From contig JAJQAS010000278.1 of the NCBI GenBank assembly GCA_021203685.1, positions 1 to 14,554 of the forward strand: a stretch of DNA of 14,554 nucleotides, given 5' to 3'. The translations under genes and the position numbers were made by a program. Below the pieces are notes generated by a model. That model ran no database searches. It was not told the origin of the DNA and was given only the letters and a program-made list of their open reading frames with translations. Shown here piece after piece: positions 1-4,729 of the stretch. This DNA is from Clostridiales bacterium (GTDB lineage Bacteria; Bacillota; Clostridia; Oscillospirales; Oscillospiraceae). Numbering within the stretch: the first letter of the stretch is position 1; every line of letters starts with the position of its first letter.

Positions 1-202
1 CGTACTGCCGGAACACCTGCCCCTCATCGGTGAGCTGGAGGGCGTGGGGCTTGCGCAGGAACAGCGCCACCCCCAGTTCTTCCTCCAGGTCTTTGATTTG
101 GCGGCTCAGCGGCGGCTGGGCAATGCACAGCTTTTCCGCGGCGCGGGTGAAGCTCATCTCCTCCGCCACGGCGAGGAAATATCGAATGTGCCGAAGCTCC
201 AT
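1..202 (-). CDS. LysR-family transcriptional regulator, N-terminal part (cut by the window edge)
   Basis: This is the first 67 codons of a LysR-type regulator; the rest lies beyond the left edge. The translation begins MELRHIRYFLAVAEEMSFTR and continues with AAEKLCIAQPPLSRQIKDLE, the classic LysR winged helix-turn-helix with A-A-x-x-L, Q-P-x-L-S-x-Q-I and L-E-x-x-L-G landmarks, then LFLRKPHALQLTDEG, which starts the linker region. Such proteins bind DNA as tetramers and usually control a divergently transcribed neighbour in response to a small molecule; the effector-binding half is not visible. The ATG is preceded at 8-10 bases by AAAGGAG. The gene has its own consensus promoter, which overlaps the promoter of the divergent 25-codon gene, so that gene is the obvious candidate target. 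That link is inference. Family assignment is secure; the specific role is unknown. Confidence 0.93.
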   Translation of the reverse strand, partial: MELRHIRYFLAVAEEMSFTRAAEKLCIAQPPLSRQIKDLEEELGVALFLRKPHALQLTDEGQVFRQY

Positions 203-247
203 GAAACTCCTTTCTCCGTAATACTCAAAAGGTATGCTGATGGCTTT

Positions 248-276
248 ATTATATGTATTTTACAAGCCACTGTCAA
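248..276 (-). promoter_or_regulatory. Consensus promoter of the LysR gene
   Basis: On the minus strand a perfect TTGACA (276-271) is followed after exactly 17 bases by a perfect TATAAT (253-248). The predicted start is about 40 bases upstream of the LysR ATG. The elements interleave with the opposite-strand promoter at 259-287, so one polymerase should block the other. Confidence 0.8.
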
Positions 277-287
277 GGCGTTATAAT
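259..287 (+). promoter_or_regulatory. Promoter of the 25-codon gene, overlapping the LysR promoter
   Basis: TTTACA (259-264) and TATAAT (282-287) are separated by 17 bases. Transcription should begin near 294, about 44 bases before the small ORF. Its -35 lies inside the spacer of the opposite-strand LysR promoter, an arrangement typical of LysR-controlled divergent pairs. Confidence 0.78.
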
Positions 288-337
288 ACAACCATCAAAA
301 GAAAACAAACCCAACAGCCAAAAAGGAGGCCATTACC

Positions 338-415
338 ATGAAGAAGATCCTCGCCGCTATCGAAGAGTTCCTTGAACTGTATTTCGCCAGCTTTTCCGTC
401 ACCGCTGTCCGGTAA
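338..415 (+). CDS. Small protein of 25 residues, function unknown
   Basis: A 25-codon reading frame begins MKKILAAIEEFLELYFASF and ends SVTAVR-stop. It has an unusually good translation signal, AAGGAGG at 323-329, eight bases before the ATG. It also has its own near-consensus promoter upstream and a strong rho-independent terminator downstream, giving a free-standing transcript of about 200 nt. The peptide has a short basic start, then a mixed hydrophobic and acidic stretch that could form an amphipathic helix; there is no lipobox or clear signal-peptidase site. No gene on the same strand follows before the terminator, so it is not an obvious attenuation leader. It sits back to back with a LysR regulator and may be its target. 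It could be a real microprotein or the coding part of a dual-function small RNA. I do not recognise a family. Confidence 0.62.
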   Translation: MKKILAAIEEFLELYFASFSVTAVR

Positions 416-454
416 GCAGAAAAGAGGCCACAGTGAAAAGAAAGCCACAAATCT

Positions 455-494
455 GAGGGCATCTGCCAGTCAATGCGCAGATGCCCTCTTTTTT
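455..494 (+). terminator. Rho-independent terminator after the 25-codon gene
   Basis: A perfect 12-bp stem (GAGGGCATCTGC at 455-466 with its complement at 477-488) closes a 10-base loop and is followed by six T residues (489-494). It ends the small transcript about 40 bases after the ORF stop. Confidence 0.9.
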
Positions 495-515
495 GCCCGG
501 CAGCAGTGCCAATGG

Positions 516-546
516 AAAACGCCTGTCCTTCGTTCGGACAGGCGTT
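516..546 (-). terminator. Terminator of the DUF6465-like gene
   Basis: An 11-bp perfect stem, AACGCCTGTCC (518-528) pairing with 536-546, has a 7-base loop. Read on the minus strand it lies about 40 bases after the stop of the 586-858 gene and is followed by a short T run (519-516). It faces the plus-strand terminator at 455-494, so the two convergent transcripts end on separate hairpins. Confidence 0.7.
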
Positions 547-585
547 TAGCGCTGCATATTCTGCATACTCGGTTGCAATGTAGAC

Positions 586-858
586 TTACAGGTCGATCTT
601 GCCGGTGAAGTCCCCGTTGATGACGTAGTAGGCGGCACCCTCCTGGGGCTTCAGGTAAACGTCGAGGCTCTTGATGGCGGCACGGTGGCCCTTTTCCTCC
701 TTGAAGGCGGCCTTGGCGGCGGCGACGACGGCGTCGACTTCCACCTGGTTGGCGTCATACTGGAGATAGACCTGGGGCTTCATGGGAGCGGTGCGCTTGG
801 GCGCTTCGGTCTTCGCGGTCTTGGCGGCCGCAGCTTTTGTGCTTGCTTTTCTAGGCAT
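586..858 (-). CDS. DUF6465-like small protein (90 residues)
   Basis: The first about 27 residues are a lysine/alanine/threonine-rich basic tail (MPRKASTKAAAAKTAKTEAP and onward). It is followed by a compact domain, QVYLQYDANQVEVDAVVAAA, then SLDVYLKPQEGAAYYVINGD and FTGKIDL at the end. The Y-L-K-P-x-E-x-A-A-Y-Y-V-I-N signature matches my recollection of the DUF6465 family of Clostridia, whose function is not known; the basic tail suggests nucleic-acid contact but this is inference. I chose the ATG at 858 because GAGAGG precedes it by 10 bases; the longer frame would need a TTG at 894 with no ribosome binding site. The gene stands alone, with its own consensus promoter and terminator, and points away from cysD. 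Confidence 0.75.
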   Translation of the reverse strand: MPRKASTKAAAAKTAKTEAPKRTAPMKPQVYLQYDANQVEVDAVVAAAKAAFKEEKGHRAAIKSLDVYLKPQEGAAYYVINGDFTGKIDL

Positions 859-963
859 AAACTCATAACCTCTCTGGTAAAAGATGTGGGCCAATGGGAA
901 AATCTATGTGAAAGGAGGCGCCCAACAAAAGGGGTGAAAAAGTTCACGCCTCCGCTGTTTCCT

Positions 964-992
964 ATTATATTCGCAAAGAAATGTATTGTCAA
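964..992 (-). promoter_or_regulatory. Perfect consensus promoter of the DUF6465-like gene
   Basis: On the minus strand TTGACA (992-987) and TATAAT (969-964) are separated by 17 bases, with both hexamers matching consensus exactly. The predicted 5' untranslated leader is about 100 bases. Such a promoter suggests strong constitutive expression. Confidence 0.8.
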
Positions 993-1241
993 ATACGGAA
1001 ATGTATAAGATTGTGCGGCAAAAAACGGGATTTTTGGCAAAAACCTACTAGATTTTTGAAAGGAACCTTTTGAAAAAAGGAACATGATTCGCGGCAAAGC
1101 GCGGGGTTTTGCCGAACAATGGCGAAAAAAGATGAAAAAGAGACGCCTGCGCGCAGCCCCGGAAAAGGGGCGGGAAAGAGGAGAAAAGAAACCAAAAAAA
1201 CGCACATTCTCTTTATTTACAAAAAATACGCAAAAAGACAG
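993..1241. other. AT-rich and purine-rich intergenic stretch upstream of cysD
   Basis: About 250 bases lie between the two promoters. They hold runs of A and G on the plus strand, a 7-bp inverted repeat (CGGCAAA / TTTGCCG near 1093-1116) without a T tract, and a CCTTTT/AAAAGG mini-hairpin near 1065-1080. One basic 53-codon frame (ATG 1084, stop 1243-1245) has an SD-like AAAAGGA only two bases from its ATG, too close to be convincing. I see no riboswitch or T-box that I can support. Confidence 0.4.
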
Positions 1242-1270
1242 TTGATTTTCCTTTGCGAATTGATTAAAAT
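1242..1270 (+). promoter_or_regulatory. Promoter of the cysD-cysN operon
   Basis: TTGATT (1242-1247) and TAAAAT (1265-1270) are separated by 17 bases, about 75 bases before the cysD start. No clear operator palindrome is visible beside it. Confidence 0.62.
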
Positions 1271-1345
1271 CATATGAAAGAATGGTGAAGAACGGGTGAA
1301 AGACCGACCTGCACCAAACCACAAGAGACAGAAGGAGCCGTGACC

Positions 1346-2254
1346 ATGAGCGCAATGTCACATTTAGACGAGCTGGAGGCAGAGGCGATCTACATCATGC
1401 GAGAGGTAGCTGCGGAGTGTGAGCGCCCTGTTATGCTCTACTCCATTGGCAAGGATTCCTCCGTTATGCTGCACCTGGCCCTGAAAGCCTTTTTCCCGGA
1501 GAAGCCCCCCTTCCCCTTCCTCCACGTCAACACCACCTGGAAGTTCCACGAGATGATCGAATTCCGGGACAAAACGGCGGAGAAATACGGCATTGAAATG
1601 CTGGAGTATATCAACCAGGAGGGCGTGGCCCAGGGCATCAACCCCTTTGACCACGGGGCCTCCTACACCGACATCATGAAGACCCAGGCCCTGAAACAGG
1701 CCCTGAACAAATACGGCTTCACTGCCGCCTTCGGCGGGGGCCGCCGGGACGAGGAAAAGAGCCGGGCCAAGGAGCGCATCTTCTCCTTCCGCAACGCCAA
1801 CCACGCCTGGGACCCCAAGAACCAGCGACCGGAGATGTGGAAGCTCTACAACACCGAAATTTACCAGGGGGAGAGCATCCGGGTGTTCCCCATCTCCAAC
1901 TGGACGGAAAAGGACATCTGGCAGTATATCAAGCGGGAGAGCATCGACATCGTGCCCCTGTACTTCGCCGCCGAGCGGCCCGTCATCCAGCGGGACGGGG
2001 ACATCATCATGGTGGACGACGACCGCATTTTGCAGCACCTGCGCCCCGGCGAAGAGGTCGTGACCAAGAAGGTCCGGTTCCGCACCCTGGGCTGCTACCC
2101 CCTGACCGGTGGCGTGGAGAGCGAGGCGGACACCCTGGACGCCATCATCGAGGAGACGCTCAGCGCCGTGGAGAGCGAGCGCACCAGCCGGGTCATCGAC
2201 CACGACGGCGGCTCCGCCAGCATGGAAAAGCGCAAGAGAGAAGGGTATTTTTAA
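1346..2254 (+). CDS. cysD: Sulfate adenylyltransferase subunit 2 (ATP sulfurylase, small subunit)
   Basis: CysD catalyses adenylyl transfer from ATP to sulfate, giving adenosine 5'-phosphosulfate (APS) and pyrophosphate, as the catalytic partner of the GTPase CysN in the cytoplasm. The 302-residue product is the same length as the E. coli protein. The PP-loop nucleotide-binding motif SIGKDSS is at residues 33-39, followed by the conserved HVNTTWKFHEMIEFRD and FGGGRRDEEKSRAKERIFSF blocks and the usual ending KRKREGYF. The ATG at 1346 is chosen over an in-frame GTG at 1340 because GAAGGAG (1331-1337) lies 8 bases upstream of the ATG. The stop overlaps the cysN start by one base (TAATG), indicating translational coupling. 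No oddities were seen. Confidence 0.97.
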   Translation: MSAMSHLDELEAEAIYIMREVAAECERPVMLYSIGKDSSVMLHLALKAFFPEKPPFPFLHVNTTWKFHEMIEFRDKTAEKYGIEMLEYINQEGVAQGINPFDHGASYTDIMKTQALKQALNKYGFTAAFGGGRRDEEKSRAKERIFSFRNANHAWDPKNQRPEMWKLYNTEIYQGESIRVFPISNWTEKDIWQYIKRESIDIVPLYFAAERPVIQRDGDIIMVDDDRILQHLRPGEEVVTKKVRFRTLGCYPLTGGVESEADTLDAIIEETLSAVESERTSRVIDHDGGSASMEKRKREGYF

Positions 2255-3831
2255 TGAACGGACTGCTTAAATTTATCACCTGCGGCAGCGTGGATGACGG
2301 CAAGTCCACTCTCATCGGCCATATGCTCTACGATGCCAAGCTGCTCTTCGCCGACCAGGCCCGCTCTCTGGAGCTGGACAGCAAGGTGGGTTCCCGGGGC
2401 GGCAAGATCGACTACTCCCTGCTGCTGGACGGCCTGATGGCCGAGCGGGAGCAGGGCATCACCATCGACGTGGCCTACCGCTACTTCACCACCGAGCGCC
2501 GCAGCTTCATCGTGGCGGACACCCCCGGCCACGAGGAATACACCCGCAACATGGCGGTGGGTGCCTCCTTCGCCGACCTGGCGGTGATTCTGGTGGACGC
2601 CTCCCAGGGCGTGCTGGTGCAGACCCGCCGCCACGCCCGCATCTGCTCCCTGATGGGCATCCGCCACTTCGTCTTTGCGGTGAACAAAATGGACCTGACC
2701 GGCTACAGCCGGAGCCGGTTTGAAGAGATTGCCAGGGAGATTGAGGGCCTCATCCGGGAGTTCCGGTGCGACACGGTGAAAATCATCCCCGTCTCCGCCA
2801 CCGAGGGGGATAACATCACCAAGCCCTCCGTCAATATGCCCTGGTACCACGATGGGACGCTGCTGGCCTTCCTGGAGACGGTGGACGTGTCCGCCGCCGA
2901 CAGCGAGACCGGTTTCACCCTGCCGGTGCAGCGGGTGTCCCGCCCGGACCGCACCTTCCGAGGCTTCCAGGGGCAGATCGCCTCCGGCCAGGTGCAGGTG
3001 GGGGACGAGGTCACCGCCCTGCCCTCCATGGAGCGGGCCAGGGTGACGAAAATTCTCAACGCCGGGACGGAGACCCTCTCCGCCGCCAAGGGCCAGGCCG
3101 TTACCCTCCAGCTGGACCGGGAGGTGGACATCTCCCGGGGCTGCGTGCTGGCCTGCGGCGCGAAACCCTGCCTGGGCGACCAAATCGCCGTGCGGCTGCT
3201 GTGGATGGACGATGAGCCGCTGGCCGAGGGCAAGAACTACCTGCTGCGCATCGGCACCCAGAAAAAGCCCGCCGTCATCAGCAACATCCAGTACAAAATC
3301 GACGTGAACACCGGGGAGCGCATCCCCGCCGACACCCTCTCGAAAAACGAGCTGGCCGCCTGCGAGCTGGTGGTGTCGGAGAAAATCGTCTTTGACCTGT
3401 TCGACAACAGCCAGGATCTGGGGTCCCTCATCCTCATCGACCGGGTGTCCCACATGACCTCCGCCTGCGGCGTGGTCACCGGCGACCTGACCGGCCGCAG
3501 CGAGGAGAGCGGCGAGATCACACCCGCCCTCCGGGCCAGCCAGAAGGGCCAGCAGCCCAAAACCGTCTGGTTCCAGAGCGGCAGCGCCGAGGTGGCCCGG
3601 CGGGTGGAAAAGCAGCTCTTCGCCTTGGGGCGGCACACCATGACCCTGGACGGCAACAGCCTGGGCTGGAACGCCAGCCGCCTGGCGGAGACCGCCCGGC
3701 TGATGAACCAGGCGGGGCTGATCGTGCTGGTGGCCTCCCGGCAGAACTGCCCCTCTGACGACACGGCCTTTGTGGTGCCCGCCAGCGGCGCGGCCCCGGA
3801 GAAGGTCGTGGAGCTGCTGGAGAACAATTAG
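2254..3831 (+). CDS. cysN: Sulfate adenylyltransferase subunit 1 (GTPase) with a decayed APS-kinase-like tail
   Basis: CysN couples GTP hydrolysis to APS synthesis by CysD. The 525-residue protein has the translation-factor GTPase landmarks: P-loop GSVDDGKST (residues 11-19), a GITIDVAYRYF switch region, DTPGH (89-93) and NKMD (144-147). Beta-barrel domains follow to about residue 425. The last 100 residues (from about 425) read RASQKGQQPKTVWF, then ALGRHTMTLDGNSLG, then AETARLMNQAGLIVLVAS. This order matches the start of CysC (APS kinase) as found in CysNC fusions, but the G-L-S-G-x-G-K-S-T P-loop is gone, the D-G-D-N-V-R motif is reduced to DGNSLG, and the substrate-binding second half is missing. 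The tail therefore cannot be an active kinase. The gene overlaps cysD by one base. Its stop codon lies inside a heptanucleotide repeat tract. Confidence 0.95.
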   Translation: MNGLLKFITCGSVDDGKSTLIGHMLYDAKLLFADQARSLELDSKVGSRGGKIDYSLLLDGLMAEREQGITIDVAYRYFTTERRSFIVADTPGHEEYTRNMAVGASFADLAVILVDASQGVLVQTRRHARICSLMGIRHFVFAVNKMDLTGYSRSRFEEIAREIEGLIREFRCDTVKIIPVSATEGDNITKPSVNMPWYHDGTLLAFLETVDVSAADSETGFTLPVQRVSRPDRTFRGFQGQIASGQVQVGDEVTALPSMERARVTKILNAGTETLSAAKGQAVTLQLDREVDISRGCVLACGAKPCLGDQIAVRLLWMDDEPLAEGKNYLLRIGTQKKPAVISNIQYKIDVNTGERIPADTLSKNELAACELVVSEKIVFDLFDNSQDLGSLILIDRVSHMTSACGVVTGDLTGRSEESGEITPALRASQKGQQPKTVWFQSGSAEVARRVEKQLFALGRHTMTLDGNSLGWNASRLAETARLMNQAGLIVLVASRQNCPSDDTAFVVPASGAAPEKVVELLENN

Positions 3832-3857
3832 CAATTAGCAATGTGCAATGTGCAATG
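3825..3857. repeat. Heptanucleotide tandem tract overlapping the cysN stop
   Basis: Four full 7-base units and one partial unit lie head to tail: CAATTAG twice (3825-3838), CAATGTG twice (3839-3852) and CAATG (3853-3857). The cysN TAG (3829-3831) is part of the first unit. A related tract with TTAGC every seven bases follows addB at 13381-13408. Confidence 0.75.
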
Positions 3858-3896
3858 AACCCCCCTCCGCCACGCGACCGTATGGCGGAGGGGGTT
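3858..3896. repeat. GC-rich hairpin joined to the heptad tract
   Basis: AACCCCCCTCCGCCA (3858-3872) pairs with TGGCGGAGGGGGTT (3883-3896), with one extra C, around a 10-base loop. There is no T run on either strand, so it is not a standard terminator. The 3' arm contains GGCGGAGGGGG, found again at 13507-13517. Confidence 0.65.
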
Positions 3897-3928
3897 CCTG
3901 CGGACAGGGAAAAGCAAGGAGGCATCCC

Positions 3929-4525
3929 ATGGCGGAACAGATACGGGTCGCCACTCCCGCCGACGCGGCGGCGCTGCTGGACATCTACGGGCCGTACATC
4001 CTGGAGACGGCGGTGACTTTTGAATACGACGTGCCAACGGAGGCGGAGTTCGCCGGGCGCATTACCCACACGCTGGAGCGCTGCCCCTGGCTGGTGCTGG
4101 AGGCGGACGGGCGGCTGGAGGGCTACGCCTACGCCGGGACCTTCATCGGGCGGCGGGCCTGCGACTGGGCGGTGGAGGCCAGCATCTACATCCGCCGGGA
4201 CTGCCGAAAAAAAGGGTATGGGCGGCGGCTTTACCAGGCGCTGGAGGCGGTGCTGCGGCGGCAGAATGTGGTCAACGTCAACGCCTGTATCGCCCGCCCG
4301 GAGGAGGACGACCAATACCTGGACCACAACAGCGTCAACTTCCACCAGCACATGGGCTACCGCATGGTGGGCGGGTTCCACAAGTGCGGCTACAAGTTCG
4401 GGCGGTGGTATCAGCTGGTCTGGATGGAGAAAATGCTGGGGCCTCATTTGGAAACCCCACCGGAATTTATACCCTTCCCGGCGCTGGACCGGGGAGAGAT
4501 AGAAGATATTTTGGCACAATTTTGA
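3929..4525 (+). CDS. GNAT-family N-acetyltransferase, phosphinothricin/methionine-sulfoximine type
   Basis: This 198-residue cytoplasmic enzyme should transfer an acetyl group from acetyl-CoA to a primary amine. The N-terminus IRVATPADAAALLDIYGPYI followed by LETAVTFEYDVPT is typical of the Pat/MnaT (YncA) branch, whose known substrates are glutamine-synthetase inhibitors such as phosphinothricin and methionine sulfoximine or sulfone. The acetyl-CoA pyrophosphate-binding motif R-x-x-G-x-G is RKKGYG at residues 93-98. The end, HKCGYKFGRWYQLVWMEKML, is like many clostridial GNATs annotated in this group. The ATG at 3929 is preceded by AAGGAGG (3916-3922) at 6 bases; an upstream in-frame ATG at 3848 would translate through the hairpin and lacks such a site. 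No promoter is evident, so it may be read through from cysN. The true substrate cannot be told from sequence. Confidence 0.88.
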   Translation: MAEQIRVATPADAAALLDIYGPYILETAVTFEYDVPTEAEFAGRITHTLERCPWLVLEADGRLEGYAYAGTFIGRRACDWAVEASIYIRRDCRKKGYGRRLYQALEAVLRRQNVVNVNACIARPEEDDQYLDHNSVNFHQHMGYRMVGGFHKCGYKFGRWYQLVWMEKMLGPHLETPPEFIPFPALDRGEIEDILAQF

Positions 4526-4534
4526 CAAAAACAC

Positions 4535-4576
4535 ACCCGCCGAAGCAGGATTTTCCATGCTTCGGCGGGTATTTTC
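4535..4576. terminator. Bidirectional terminator between the GNAT and activase genes
   Basis: A perfect 13-bp stem, ACCCGCCGAAGCA (4535-4547) with 4558-4570, has a 10-base loop. On the plus strand it is followed by ATTTT; on the minus strand by GTGTTTTTG. It can end both convergent genes. It lies only about 20 bases beyond the TAA at 4592-4594 that would end the longer activase frame. Confidence 0.88.
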
Positions 4577-4591
4577 TGTTTCTAAGTCAAA

Positions 4592-4729
4592 TTACGTTGC
4601 GCTGTGGGCCGCCCGCTTCTTGTGGTGGGAACGGGCCGCGGCGGGCTGAGGCTTGGAGGACTTCCGGGCCTTTTTCGCTTTTTTTGCCTTGGGCGCGGAC
4701 TGGGGGTCCTTTGTCTCGGCGGGGGCGGC
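4592..4729 (-). other. In-frame basic tail of the activase gene behind a TGA codon
   Basis: Directly after the activase TGA (4732-4730) the same frame stays open for 45 codons to a TAA at 4594-4592. It encodes a lysine/alanine-rich tail that includes SAPKAKKAKKARKSSKPQPA and ends KKRAAHSAT. By my count 37 of the 45 codons end in G or C, like the genuine genes around it, and the TAA lies right before the terminator. This looks like former or conditionally translated coding sequence rather than a 160-base untranslated region. The TGA is the centre of a perfect palindrome, GGCGGCT-C-AGCCGCC on the plus strand (4724-4738). Nonsense mutation, readthrough or a sequencing error are all possible. Confidence 0.55.

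Noticed and set aside
900..1345. A riboswitch or T-box controlling cysD
   Set aside because: I could not find a conserved core or a terminator/antiterminator pair. Hairpins there are short and lack T runs, and the predicted cysD leader is only about 70 bases.
1837..2253. An N-terminal extension of cysN reading into cysD
   Set aside because: This stretch is cysD in another frame. The ATG overlapping the cysD stop gives the normal CysN start with the P-loop at residue 11.
2251..3834. A 527-codon open frame on the minus strand, opposite cysN
   Set aside because: Same antisense effect; low-complexity translation and no ribosome binding site, against clear GTPase motifs on the plus strand.
3858..3896. 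Hairpin after cysN as a rho-independent terminator
   Set aside because: It is strong but lacks a T tract on either strand, and it belongs to a repeat-like element with a sequence shared at 13507-13517.
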